The position numbers and the translations under genes are program-made. The notes beneath the pieces are model-generated. The model saw nothing but the letters and a program-made list of their open reading frames with translations, had not been told where the DNA came from and did not search any database. From Selaginella moellendorffii (Eukaryota; Streptophyta; Lycopodiopsida; Selaginellales; Selaginellaceae), in NCBI RefSeq assembly GCF_000143415.4, contig NW_003314322.1:1208705-1272704 (forward strand): a stretch of 64,000 nt of DNA, written 5' to 3'. Positions 1 to 10,109 of the stretch are shown here, in pieces. Each line of letters begins with the position of its first letter. Position 1 is the first letter of the stretch.

Positions 1-2100
1 CGTACCGGGAGCTGTATTAACGAGTGCAAATGCAATGGCCAGCTTTTCGCTGTGGCCACAGAGAAGATTTTCCTTTTCAACGTCAGAGACATGGTGGACG
101 AGACAGTTTTGGTCGGGAACATATCCTCCGGCCTTCATCTTCACTAGCACTTCCTCGAGCTTCTCCACGACGCCTTTGTGACGGCTCCAGTCTCCAGCTT
201 TGAAACTGTGAACGTTCCCGGCCTCGTCGGTCCACCAGCTCAAGCCGGGTTTCTTCCACGCCCGGAAGTTGTTCTTCATGATGAGCACCTGCGACTGCTC
301 CTCCCACATCCCAGCTCTGCCGTAAATGTCCGCCATCGACATATAAACAGCAGCGTCCTGCTCGTCGATCCTCAGCAGCGATTCAAAGGCCAGTCGCCCG
401 ACTCCAACGCTGGTAAACTTCTTGGCCGCGGCAAGTATCGTCTTCCAAGTCACTTGGTCCGCTTCAAACGGCATCTCGTGGACCAACTTCACGGCACTGT
501 CAAGGTGATTGGCTCGGCCAAGCATGTCGATCATGCAGTGGTAGTGCTTCATCTCGCGGCGGATTCCCAGCTTCAACGTCATGACCTCGAAGAAGTCCAG
601 CCCGGATTCAACAAGCCCGGCGTGGCTGCAGGCAGTGAGAACGGACAGCAGAGTTACACCGTTGGGTTGAACGTCGGCTTCTCGCATGCTGTGGAACAGA
701 TCAAACACCTTGGTCGCGTCTCCGAGGTGACTATATCCTGCTATGAGCGAGCTCCAAGTTATCACCGTTCTCGCTCTCCCGGGCATCGAGTGAAAGACAA
801 GCTCGGCTTCGGACATGCTGCCGCACTTCCCGTAGAAGTCCACCAGGCAGTTCGCAAGGAACATATCCTTCTGGAGCTCCCTCCTGGACACAATCTCGGC
901 GTGGAGCTTTCGACCGGTTTCCAGAGCTGCCAAGTTTCCGCAGACCATCAACGCGGCAGCGAAGGCTCGAGCATCCGGCTGCGTCGGTGCCATCCTTGAG
1001 AAGAGTCTCAGCGCTACTTCGGACTCCCCGTTCTCAGCGTAGCCGAGCATCAGCGAGGTCCAGGAGACCACGTTCCGCTGCTGGTGCTGGATGCTGTCAA
1101 ACACCTTGCGGGCCTGGATCATGTTGCGGCACTTGGAGTACATCTCGACGAGCGAGTTGGCAACGAAGATGTTGGTGGCGACGCCGCTCTCCGCCGCCTG
1201 GGAGTGAAGAACCGATCCTTTCTCCTCCAGGCTCTGGATCAAAGCAGAAGAAGCGGCGTCCTCGCCTCTGGCCGCTGCCGCTGCCAAACTGGAACACGCC
1301 GTCAACGCAGCAACGAAAGTTCTGGCCTCGGGTGCTACTCCGATCATCCTGGAAAAGAGCTCCAGCGCGAGCTCGCCACTGCCGGTCTCGGTGTAGCCGA
1401 AGAGCAGCGAGTTCCACGACACGACGTCGTGCAGCGGCATCCTGTCGAAGACCATCCGAGCGTCGACCATGCTGCCACACTTGGCGTACATCGCCACCAA
1501 GCTATTCCCGAGAAAGGTGGTGCTGGAGTCGATCATACTGCTAGCAGCGCGAGCGTGGATTCGCATGCCAAGCTCCAGCGATCGCGGTTTCACCACCACC
1601 GTCTTGGGATCCTCGGTTCCCTGTCCATGCTCCGTGTCGGCCATGGTGGAACACGCAGTGATGGCTGCGACGTAAGTTCGCGAGTCGGGTTGTATGGACT
1701 CGTCGTGGAAGAAGAGCTCGAGAGCTTTGTGGCCGTCTCCATTGTCAGCGTAGCCCAGGATCACGGCGTTGAGGAGCGCCAGATCGTGGCAAGGGAGCTT
1801 ATCGAAGAGCGATCGAGCGTCGGCCATGGTGCCGCATCTAGCGTACATGTCGATCACGCTGCTGGCGGCGACAATGCCTGTGCCAGGAGGGAGAAGAGAT
1901 TTGGAGGAGAGAAGATAATGGATCCTCTTACCGCAGTCTAGGTCTCGCAGCGCCTTGCAAGCTCTCAATGCCGCGATCCAGAGAGGAATGGGGGAAGAAT
2001 CGTGGAGCAATGCCGCCGTGATCGTGCTCCTGACCGCGATCCAGATCGCCTGATCGAGTGGATTGCTTTGGCGAGTGACGAGGCATCGCGGGATGGCCAT
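1..2100 (-). CDS. PLS-class PPR protein, E/DYW type (3' end beyond window)
   Basis: Sequence-specific RNA-binding protein of mitochondria or plastids; DYW-type PPR proteins carry out C-to-U RNA editing. The frame is open without introns from an ATG at 2098-2100 to the left edge, giving 700 codons. Tandem PLS repeats are visible, with recurring motifs such as VIDMYARCG, VVSWNSL and CSHAGLVESG. An E region follows (GRANHLDSAVKLVHEMP, then MADIYGRAGMWEEQ), then a PGLSWW segment. The last in-window codons encode GHSEKLAIAF, the start of a DYW deaminase domain, with the zinc-ligand and catalytic HSE triad at 46-54. The rest of the deaminase lies outside the window. This ATG is the first after an in-frame stop at about 2146-2148. 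It is divergent to the delta-COP gene. Family and domain order are clear; the RNA target and organelle cannot be told. Confidence 0.9.
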   Translation of the reverse strand, partial: MAIPRCLVTRQSNPLDQAIWIAVRSTITAALLHDSSPIPLWIAALRACKALRDLDCGKRIHYLLSSKSLLPPGTGIVAASSVIDMYARCGTMADARSLFDKLPCHDLALLNAVILGYADNGDGHKALELFFHDESIQPDSRTYVAAITACSTMADTEHGQGTEDPKTVVVKPRSLELGMRIHARAASSMIDSSTTFLGNSLVAMYAKCGSMVDARMVFDRMPLHDVVSWNSLLFGYTETGSGELALELFSRMIGVAPEARTFVAALTACSSLAAAAARGEDAASSALIQSLEEKGSVLHSQAAESGVATNIFVANSLVEMYSKCRNMIQARKVFDSIQHQQRNVVSWTSLMLGYAENGESEVALRLFSRMAPTQPDARAFAAALMVCGNLAALETGRKLHAEIVSRRELQKDMFLANCLVDFYGKCGSMSEAELVFHSMPGRARTVITWSSLIAGYSHLGDATKVFDLFHSMREADVQPNGVTLLSVLTACSHAGLVESGLDFFEVMTLKLGIRREMKHYHCMIDMLGRANHLDSAVKLVHEMPFEADQVTWKTILAAAKKFTSVGVGRLAFESLLRIDEQDAAVYMSMADIYGRAGMWEEQSQVLIMKNNFRAWKKPGLSWWTDEAGNVHSFKAGDWSRHKGVVEKLEEVLVKMKAGGYVPDQNCLVHHVSDVEKENLLCGHSEKLAIAFALVNTAPGT

Positions 2101-2350
2101 GGCGCGGCGACCGGGGAGGCATCGTCGATTGATGGATGAATGTAGTTACCCGGGCAAGCTGGAAATTTTAGGGTTCTTCGTTTGCCTTTGCAGGGCCATT
2201 TCCCTCTGCTAGGGTTTGGGGTTTTCTGGCAGTCGGAGCTCGAGCTGCTGCCGGTGGCGGATCTGTGGCGCCCGACGCTGCGAGCAGCGGAATGCGAAGG
2301 CGCCTAGCGTAGATCTGACTCACCGGCTCTAGATCTCGACGAAAAGCAAA
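2101..2350. promoter_or_regulatory. Divergent promoter between the PPR-DYW and delta-COP genes, with two telo-box-like motifs
   Basis: The two start codons face away from each other across about 250 bp, so both promoters and both 5' leaders must fit here. TTAGGGTT at 2168-2175 and CTAGGGTTT at 2209-2217 match the plant telo-box (AAACCCTA on the other strand), which is known upstream of translation-related and other growth-associated genes. No convincing TATA box is seen. The promoter role is inferred from position. Confidence 0.5.
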
Positions 2351-4442
2351 ATGGTTTGGATCTGTCTGGATCAGGGAGTTATTTTCTCACGAATTTCGTG
2401 CGCTGATTGATGCAGGTAGTTCTAGCGTCCTCCATTATCAACAAGAGCGGGAAAGGTGAGAAATTGAGGCTGCGATCCACTCGATCCTTGCGCTGATGCT
2501 GTCTCCTTTGTGATGTAATAGCGCTCGTTTCCCGGCAGTTTGTAGACATGACTAGAATACGAATCGAGGGCCTCCTCGCTGCGTTTCCCAAGCTCGTTGG
2601 CTCTGGCAAGCAGCACACATATGTGGAGACTGAAAACGTCCGGTATGTCTATCAGCCCATGGAATCCTTGTATTTGATCCTCGTCACCAACAAGCAAAGC
2701 AACATTCTAGAGGACCTAGAAACACTCCGGCTTCTCTCTAAACTGGTACTTTCTTTTTCTTTCCCTTAAGTGCTAAAGTTTACACCTTGATCTTCTCCCA
2801 GATTCCTGAGTACTGCACGTCTCTCGAAGAGGAGTCCGTTTGCAAGAATGGTTTTAAGCTTATCTTTGCGTTCGATGAGGTGATATGCCAGGGTCACAAG
2901 GAAGCCGTCTCGGCTTCTCAAGTAAAGGAATATATGGAAATGGATAGTCAGGAGGAAAGGATGCATAGGATGATGATGCAGACTAAGATCAACGAGACTA
3001 AAGATTTGATGAAGAAGAAAGCGAACGAGATTGACAAAAGCAAGGTAAATCTTGGAATTCTCTTGCATTCCGTTGCTGACGATGATTTCTTTTTTCAAGC
3101 TGGATAAAACAAGACCAGACAGAAGCGGAATCATATCTGTGCCTATCAGCTTCGACAATGGGTATGATCTTCCCTCGACTGGAAGAAGCAATGGAACTTT
3201 TGTGGCGGATGAAAGCAAGTCTAAAGGTATGCTTCTCGTACGTGCAAGCATGTCTAATTTGTAATGTCTGGAATTGCAGGCCGTCCTACAACAGCGGCAG
3301 CTGGTTCTAGCAAAAAGGGAATGCAGCTGGGCAAGGGACAGAAAACCAGCCGAATCATAGAGTCTCTCAAGGCCGAAGGAGAGGACATCGTCGAAGATGT
3401 TCAAGCTGCTGCCGTGGTAGGCTTGACAGCAAGTGTACCCACGGATCCCATCGCCGTTCTAGTCGAGGAGAAGATCACCGTCCAGTGTAAACGAGATGGT
3501 GGCTTGGAGTCGTTCGACATACAAGGCACATTGTCTCTTGTGGTCCAGAACAGAGACGACGCCTTCATTCGTGTCCAGGTACCATTTCTGGCCTTTTTCT
3601 TAATCTTATTCAACTGCTTTTTCGTACAGGTTGAAAACGGAGCCAACGATGGAGTTCAATTCAAACCTCATCCCAACATTGACAAAGATTTGTTTGCAAG
3701 AGAGAGCATTTTGGGCCTAAAAGATTCCCGTCGGCCATTTCCAACTGGAACTCCAACAGGGATTCTAAAGTGGCGCATGACAAGCAAAGACGAGTCTTTA
3801 ATTCCTTTGAACAGTACGTTGGTTTCGCCAGCTTGTTTATGCCACTAACTAATGCTGTATGTTTCCAGTTAACTGCTGGCCTTCAATCTCCGGGGGCGAA
3901 ACGTACGTGAGCATCGAGTATGAGGCGTCGCAGAGGTTCGAGCTTCAAAATGTGAAGATTACGATACCTCTACCCGCTCTCCGTGATCCTCCGACAGTCA
4001 ATCAAGTGGACGGAGAATGGAGGTAATTCTCTGATGTGTTTCTTCCCGTTTTAACTCTTTTGACATGATCGTAGGTACGACTCAAGACGATCAGTTCTGG
4101 AGTGGTCGGTAGTCTTGATTGACAACAGCAATAGGAAGTAAGCTAGAGCTCGCTTTTACAGTTTGGCAGCAACACTCACTTGCATTGATTTCTTTCAGTG
4201 GAGCGATGGAATTCGTGGTCCCGGCAGCCGACGCGTCGGTGTTCTTCCCGATTGACGTCAAGTTCACTGCCACAAAAACATTCTGTGATCTCAAGGTACA
4301 AAGCCTTGTCACTCGATTTAACAGCGATTCCAATGGTGAACTTTGCCGCCAGGTTGTGAGCGTTCTTCAGGTGGATGGAGGCAACAGCGTGAGATTCGCC
4401 GGAAGCACGCAACTCCTAGCGGATAGCTATCAAGTGGTATAG
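2351..4442 (+). CDS. Coatomer subunit delta (delta-COP, archain), 11 exons
   Basis: Subunit of the COPI coat for retrograde Golgi-to-ER and intra-Golgi vesicles. Exons: 2351-2353, 2416-2455, 2522-2745, 2802-3044, 3100-3226, 3280-3578, 3630-3813, 3869-4022, 4075-4137, 4199-4295, 4353-4442. All introns are GT-AG, about 50-75 nt, and phases join in frame to 507 residues, the usual plant length. The N-terminal longin-like domain carries [15 protein letters not shown] and [16 protein letters not shown]; a charged linker follows ([11 protein letters not shown]). The C-terminal mu-homology domain carries [31 protein letters not shown] and a final DSYQVV. Exon 1 contributes only the ATG; this is inferred because the conserved VVLASSI start follows a splice acceptor directly and an AAAATG-GT lies 62 nt upstream. 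No defects are seen. Confidence 0.95.
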
Positions 4443-4876
4443 CACCGGAAGACGATCGAGAAGACGAGGTGTCAGGAGATTTTGATTGGAAAGAAAACTT
4501 AGTTACTCTATTCATATCAAATAGCGTGCTAAACTTTGGACTAAAGGATGAGCAAAAACAAGCATTGCATAAAACTCTCTCTCCTCTGTGCAGCAGCTAA
4601 ACTATGGTTCTCCCATGGTTAAATGAGAACCACCTTAAAATGATACGAATATGCCTTTTTCGACTTTAAATCTAGTCATAAATAATGAAACGATACCCGG
4701 CATATTCTTCGAGGCTTGGCCACATTTAGGCATGCGTGCCGTCCATTTGAACGGTGTAGATGTTACTACAAAGAACGATCCTTGCCGTGGATTTTGAGGG
4801 CAAGGGTTTATTTTCCGATTTAGGGTTTTTGCTCGTCGCGGCTGTGACCTAGAGGAGGAAGGAGAGGCGCAGCGCG
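4443..4876. promoter_or_regulatory. Delta-COP 3' region and eS6 promoter with telo-box
   Basis: This gene-free interval holds the delta-COP 3' UTR and the eS6 5' region. TTAGGGTTT at 4820-4828, some 50 bp before the eS6 start codon, is a telo-box in reverse orientation, a hallmark of plant ribosomal-protein promoters. The 4560-4740 part is AT-rich with no recognisable element. Confidence 0.5.
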
Positions 4877-5971
4877 ATGAAGCTCAACATCGCCAATCCC
4901 ACCACGGGATGTCAGAAGAAGGTCGACATTGACGACGATCAGAAGCTGTAAGCTTGTCGCTTGGATCTCTGGATGGAATGGTGATTTTGTTCTCTTTTCG
5001 TGCAGGAAAATCTTCTATGAGAAGCGCATCTCGCAAGAGGTGCCCGGAGATGGGCTCGGAGAGGTGAATTCGTCGGCATTTGAGCTTTGCTGTTTGTTCT
5101 AAGATTTGCAGTGCAGGAATTCAAAGGCTATGTCTTCAAGATCATGGGAGGATGTGACAAGGATGGCTTCCCTATGAAGCAGGGCGTCCTCAAGACGAAG
5201 CGTGTGCGCCTCCTGTTAAACCGAGGTAAAACGATGCTTCTTTTTTCTTTTCTCCCTCTTTCGTTCTGATTTGAGATTCGTGACCAGGCGACACTTGCTT
5301 TCGTGGGTATGGGCGACGCGATGGTGAGCGGAGGAGGAAGTCAGTTCGTGGTTGCATTGTCAGCCATGATCTGTCTGTTCTCAATCTCGTGATTGTCAAG
5401 CAAGGTACTCCCATCTTTTCTGGTCTTTTTATTTTTTCCTCTTTGTTCATTTGATTTGATTCGTGATGTATTGTTTCTTCTTTCACGTTTGCAGGTGAGA
5501 AGCACTTACCCGATCTCACTGACACCGAGAAGCCACGGATGAGGGGCCCTAAGAGAGCTAGCAAGATCCGCAAGCTCTTCAACCTCGACAAGGAGGACGA
5601 TGTCCGCAAGTACGTGAACACGTACCGCCGGAATTTCACGGCCCCCTCCGGTAAGTTCCTCCTCGGACCTTAAACCGTGCATCCAAACTCACTAGTGTCG
5701 TGTCGTGTCGTGAACTCCTAAAAAACCAGGCAAGAAGCGCAGCAAGGCCCCCAAGATCCAGAGGCTGGTTACTCCGCGGACGCTGCAGAGAAAGCGCGAC
5801 CGCATTGCCGAGAAGAAGAGGCGCGTCCAGAAGGCCAAAACCGAGGCCGCCGAGTACCAAAAGCTGCTATCTCTTCGCCTCAAGGAGCAGCGAGAGCACA
5901 GGAGCGAGAGCTTGGCCAAGAGGCGGGCGTCTCGTCTCTCGGTCGCTTCCAAGAACTCCACCGACGTGTAA
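4877..5971 (+). CDS. RPS6: 40S ribosomal protein eS6, 6 exons
   Basis: Small-subunit ribosomal protein whose C-terminal serines are the classic target of TOR-S6 kinase signalling. Exons: 4877-4947, 5006-5063, 5117-5225, 5288-5404, 5495-5650, 5730-5971. They join in frame to 250 residues, the usual plant length. The N-terminus [15 protein letters not shown], the central [18 protein letters not shown] and the basic helix [11 protein letters not shown] are highly conserved eS6 signatures. The C-terminus [12 protein letters not shown] keeps the RRxS-type phosphorylation context. Introns are GT-AG and short. A telo-box lies just upstream. Its 3' end is repeated twice downstream in the window, linked to copies of an oligopeptidase 5' end, and a decayed internal piece lies at 23948-24158. 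Identity is not in doubt. Confidence 0.97.
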
Positions 5972-6079
5972 AACTCGATTGAGTTTTTTGTTCCTCTAAA
6001 TTTTTGCTTAAAACGATCTTTCTCTACTTTACACTTCTTTTAGCTTAGCTAGTGATATCTATATTATAGAAGTGGCCAA

Positions 6080-6330
6080 TCCCCTAGAGTTTTGACACCG
6101 GGGTTGAGCAAGTTGTCCAGGAACTGGTACATATAGATTTTATCATCAAGTTGTCAAGGAACTGGTGCATATAGATTTATCATCAAAAGGAACTGGTACA
6201 TGTAGATTTTATCATCAAAAGTTTGTGGTGTTTTTTTCTTCCTCCAGGAGAAGGATTTGATTGAGTTGGAATGCTTTGCAGCCTCAAGTTTTTTGGAGGT
6301 GGCAAGAATAAGGATGATTTGTTAAGGGAT
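6080..6330 (+). pseudogene. Relic of M3 oligopeptidase exons 1-2, directly after eS6
   Basis: Resembles the exon 1 end, intron 1 and exon 2 start of the intact peptidase at 20863. GTTGAGCAAGTTG then an AAGGAACTGGTACAT-type donor region is present, and the latter is repeated about three times in tandem between about 6110 and 6220. TTCTTCCTCCAGGAGAAGG then matches the intron 1 acceptor, and exon 2 fades out after about 60 bp (GCAGCCTCAAG). No reading frame survives. It shows that the peptidase once followed eS6 here too. Confidence 0.75.
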
Positions 6331-6950
6331 GCTATATAATGATAAGATGGATTTTAAGCAAAAGTCCAGATTATGCTATAACACTTTTCCAAAACCTCAA
6401 TGGGCAAATCCTTAAAGAAATAAAGTATTAATTTAAATTTAGCATAATGAATCACTATTGAGAATCTAGTCAAAACTATTATAATGTTATTTCTTACAAG
6501 AAAACTAACATAATTATCACTCAAGAGCCAGGAGGAAGTTCTTGGGGTTGATTATCATTTTATCAAGCAATTTCATAAACACATTACTTATAACCACATA
6601 GATATGATATAAAAATCACAATGATTTAATCATCAATCGAGCAACACCACAAATAACACCCATGTTGCTAAATCACTCAAGTTTGCATGCATGTTAAAGA
6701 ATGTGTTTCCAATTGTCAACTGAATTCATAACAAAGATAACAACAGACCTTGTGTAATGGGTCTCATTGCGGGAATTGTTGAGCTTCACAAAATATCGAA
6801 CTGGACCAACCTGCAATAATTTATTAGCATAATAGTATTAATTAACACATACCTCTGGTTTACCAATAAGCGAAGAGCATTAATGGTTATGACGTTCTAG
6901 TGGAAACAAGCCCACCTGGACATTCTGCATGAGAGACTCTAGAGTGGTCT
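6331..6950. other. AT-rich stretch, nothing recognised
   Basis: No ORF with recognisable similarity, no obvious repeat boundary and no RNA gene seen. Confidence 0.4.
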
Positions 6951-6951
6951 C

Positions 6952-7649
6952 TTGATTCAGCATCCAAGGTATTTACTGATTTACTGCTGTGTCATTGTCC
7001 AAAAATGGAAGATGGATCTTCTTTTGTCCGCAAAAGTGGAAATAAATAGTCTCAAGGTGTGGGTACAAAGAGTTTTGATGGAGGCCAAGGGTGATGATGC
7101 AAGTACCCCTGACTTGTACAAAGCTTTGTCTTCAGGCTTCAAGTTACAACTCAAGAGGCTGCAAGACAGGCTAGATATTCATCAGCTCTATCTTGAAGTT
7201 TGGGGAACACAGACATACATCTATGGGATTCATGACATTTTCAGGTACATCACAGTGAAGAAAAGAATGGTGTTGTGACAAAGGAATCCTATGACAGATA
7301 TCAAGCAGCACTGAACAAGTGCAAGGGCTTAAAGAACTTTCCAATGGACTCATTTTCCCAGTGAGTGAGTGAGAATTTGTGAGATAGTTCTTACCGGTGT
7401 ATCTTGTGCAGTATGCTGAAGGACTTCCAAGATATGTATGACAGGAAGGCACAGCAATTCTTGAGCAAGTACCATTGTGATTTGCCATCTTTATATGACA
7501 TAGAAAACTTCCCGGTGGGCATTGTTTACTTCTCCAACAAGCCTTGTTTGATGCCAACTGGCTGCCTCGGAACAAATGTGCCCTTCCAACAAAACTACAC
7601 TTTTGTGCAAGCATATATTCGGATTCTTGGGTCAAATGCAACTATCTAG
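6952..7649 (+). pseudogene. Unidentified multi-exon gene relic
   Basis: Exon-like pieces in different frames. 6952-7278 encodes 108 residues including DLYKALSSGFKLQLKRL. 7250-7360 encodes VTKESYDRYQAAL and ends at a CA|GTGAGT donor. A GTGCAG acceptor near 7412 then joins in frame (phase 2 to 1) to a piece at about 7413-7649 with MLKDFQDMYDRKAQQ. The plausible splice argues for a real former gene rather than chance ORFs, but I do not recognise the family and the first piece needs an unseen junction. It may be a decayed gene or one carried by a transposon. Confidence 0.35.
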
Positions 7650-7845
7650 GGAGGCAATTGCAATGAGAGGCTTCTTAAAAATATCAAGATGTTTGAGGAA
7701 AGAGTTGAATAGGAAGGTATTGACATTTTGGTCTGTGAGCTTATCAAGTTACTAGGTTGGAGCCCTTGGTCTACTATTATGGTTACTGACACTAGTTTTT
7801 GTAGTGCAAACAATGTATAAGATAGTTGACTATTGCACGGAAAAA

Positions 7846-8040
7846 TATAAGCTCCTGAGTTTAGACTTCCCGGGAGGTCACCCAACCCAGTACTATTCAC
7901 ACTCAAGGACGTTTAACCCCAAATATCCCAAGACCTTTAACCAATTGGAAAAGGGGGTGCACTCTTGTTCATAGGCCCTTTCCCTCTATATTTGAACCCC
8001 AATGGATCGTCTCTCGAGTCGTTCCCTTTGGTTGCTTACA
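7846..8040 (+). repeat. Solo-LTR-like repeat, copy 1
   Basis: About 195 bp, closely similar to 9928-10109 (shared CCCAAATATCCCAAGACC and CCCTCTATATTTGAACCCC). It ends in GGTTGCTTACA. The start is degraded to ATATAAGC where the other copy has TGTAAGC. The terminal TGTAAGC/GCTTACA inverted ends fit an LTR. Confidence 0.5.
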
Positions 8041-8244
8041 ATCCAAAATTTAGAAGTGGCAAGTTTGTTGGTTGAACCATTTTGTCTAAATTAAAAAGTA
8101 GGTGAAAGAAGCCAAGATGACATGGCAAACTCATTAGCCATTATGACAGGTAATAAGTTGTTTAGATTTGTGTAATTCTTGCTAAAGCATATTTTACAGT
8201 GGATGATGTGAGAAATCTACCAAAGGAGAAAGTAATGTAATGGA

Positions 8245-8440
8245 TGACCTTGGAGGTTGCCAATTTTCTTATGCTTCTATGTGGAAACCACTACAATTAT
8301 GATGCCTTGATGAAATCACCAATAGATGGATCATTGCTAATGCTAATGACTGAAAGTAACCTCAATTGGTGGCTTTTGACTCTGGAAATAGGTCTTTTGA
8401 AAAGGCTGCAGGTCAGGAAATGGTTCAAGGAGCTTAAATA
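8245..8440 (+). pseudogene. SAM-domain-like gene fragment
   Basis: A 65-codon frame contains SPIDGSLLMLMTESNL and ends with LLKRLQVRKWFKELK, resembling the middle and last helices of a sterile alpha motif domain (IDG...LL.LTE.DL....G....). The N-terminal helices are barely present and no flanking exons were recognised, so it is probably a relic. The family call is tentative. Confidence 0.3.
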
Positions 8441-8512
8441 GTCTAGTTTTATCACCAAAAATTAGTATAGTAAAACTAAATCTATGAACTCTATATTACT
8501 ATAGTGAGAAAT

Positions 8513-9523
8513 TGTAGCGCATGTGATCATGGGATGAGATTTAGATATACTGTCACCATGGATCCTTGGAACCTTGGGGGATAAAATAGTCACTAAGAGC
8601 TCTCTTATCAAGCAATTGCCCCTTTTCCAGTTGGCTTAAGGGGAGAGAGATAAGGTGCGCTATAGTTGGTATCGGAGCAAATGGCACGGGTTCGATTCCC
8701 ATTGATTAGTGGCTACTTAAAAGTATAATATACCCTTGAGCAAGGTATATTCCTACCCCTAAATTTGAAATCGTACGTATTGGGCATCCATGCGTACGTC
8801 CTTCCTCTTGTGTGGAGTATCTACGGATGAAGGTATCCACCGTGGGACTGCGGTACGGGTGGATGACTAGTTGTCTCACATGGAATAGCTGATCTACACA
8901 ATGGAAGGATTGGCCTCTTGTGTGGAGTATCTACGAATGAAGGTATCCACCGTGGGACTGCGGTACGGGTGGATGACTAGTTGTCTCACATGGAATAGCT
9001 GATCTACACAATGGAAGGATTGGTAGATTGAGTGTGGAAATGGAGGTGTTGGTTCCCCTTGTGGAAATGGAGGTGCTAGTTCCCCTTGGCTCAATAGGGG
9101 TTGTTAGTCAATAGTCAAGGATTGGTAGATTGAGTGTGGAAATGGAGGTGCTGGTTCCCCTTGGCTCAATAGGGGTTGTTAGTCAATAGTCAATGAGGAC
9201 ATTGACAGGGGTTGTTAGTCAATAGTCAAGGATTGGTAGATTGAGTGTGGAAATGGAGGTGCTGGTTCCCCTTGGCTCAATAGGGGTTGTTAGTCAATAG
9301 TCAATGAGGACATTGACATCTTTGAAGGGGGGGTGAGTGTAGCGCATGTGATCATGGGATGAGATTTAGATATACTGTCACCGTGGATCCTTGGAACCTT
9401 GGGGGATAAAATAGCCTTTAGTGCTTGGAACCTTGGGGGATAAAATAGCCACTAAGGGCTCTCTCATCAAGCAATTGCCCCTTTTCCAGTTGGCTTAAGG
9501 GGAGAGAGATAAGGTGCACTACA
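8513..9523 (+). mobile_element. TRIM-like miniature LTR retrotransposon
   Basis: A 5' LTR at 8513-8664 (TGTAGCGCATGTG...CTATA) and a 3' LTR at 9338-9523 (TGTAGCGCATGTG...GTGCACTACA) flank about 670 bp without a coding frame. A primer-binding-like TTGGTATCGGAGC follows the 5' LTR at 8666-8678, one mismatch from the initiator tRNA-Met complement, and a purine tract AAGGGGGGGTGAG precedes the 3' LTR. Flanks are GAAAT (8508-8512) and GGAAT (9524-9528), a possible 5-bp target duplication with one change. The 3' LTR is longer because of an internal tandem duplication of about 33 bp (TTGGAACCTTGGGGG). At about 1 kb with no genes it fits the TRIM class. Confidence 0.75.
8804..9330 (+). repeat. Tandem repeats inside the TRIM element
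   Basis: A 110-bp unit occurs twice (8804-8913, 8914-9023; starts CCTCTTGTGTGGAG). After it, a unit with GGATTGGTAGATTGAGTG and GGGGTTGTTAGTCAATAG recurs about three times to 9330. Confidence 0.75.
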
Positions 9524-9758
9524 GGAATCCAAGTGGGCTAGGCCATTTCTGGTCCTTTTGTCCAAGGCATAGGATCATCTGTTGGTAACCCAGTACCAAT
9601 CATGACCAAAATAATCATTCCAGCATTTCCTATAGTTTGGGTGTTTATGGGGTATTTGTATTGTGGAAAACAAGGATTAGTAATGCAATCTCAACTAGCT
9701 CTATCACTCATTTTTTCGTAAAAGTACAAAGCTAGGATTATGGAATGAAATGAGACTT

Positions 9759-9856
9759 GCATGACTGATGCTCGCTAGCCAATGTACTCAAGTATATGTC
9801 CGGGCTGCATGACTAATGCTCGCTAGCCAATGTACTCAAGTATATGTCCGGGCTGC
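9759..9856 (+). repeat. 48-bp tandem duplication
   Basis: The unit GCATGACTGATGCTCGC...GTCCGGGCT at 9759-9806 is repeated at 9807-9854 with one visible change (ACTGATG to ACTAATG). No function seen. Confidence 0.8.
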
Positions 9857-9927
9857 ACATCAAAAGTGACTTTCAAAGACTGAATCTAGAGAGCATGTTT
9901 AACCTAATTGATTTTCATTGCTTTTGG

Positions 9928-10109
9928 TGTAAGCTCCTGAATTTGGACTTCCTGAAAGGTCACTTAGCCCAGTATTATTCAAACCCAAGAACACTTAACC
10001 CCAAATATCCCAAGACCCTTAACCGATTAAAAAAGAAAGTGCACTCTTACTCATAAGCACTTTCCCTCTATATTTGAACCCCATGGGTCGTTCTCTTTGG
10101 TTGCTTACA
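9928..10109 (+). repeat. Solo-LTR-like repeat, copy 2
   Basis: About 182 bp with complete inverted ends TGTAAGCTCC...TTGCTTACA, similar to copy 1 at 7846. A third, more diverged partial copy lies near 12345-12440. Flanking 5-mers (TTTGG, ATTCA) do not match, so no target duplication is visible. Confidence 0.5.

Noticed and set aside
178-1941. Long plus-strand frames opposite the PPR-DYW gene
   Set aside because: They are antisense shadows of the PPR gene, without recognisable domains; the minus strand shows continuous PPR, E and DYW motifs.
8804-9330. Regularly repeated blocks, possible satellite array
   Set aside because: Confined within the LTRs of the TRIM-like element, so part of that element and not an independent array.
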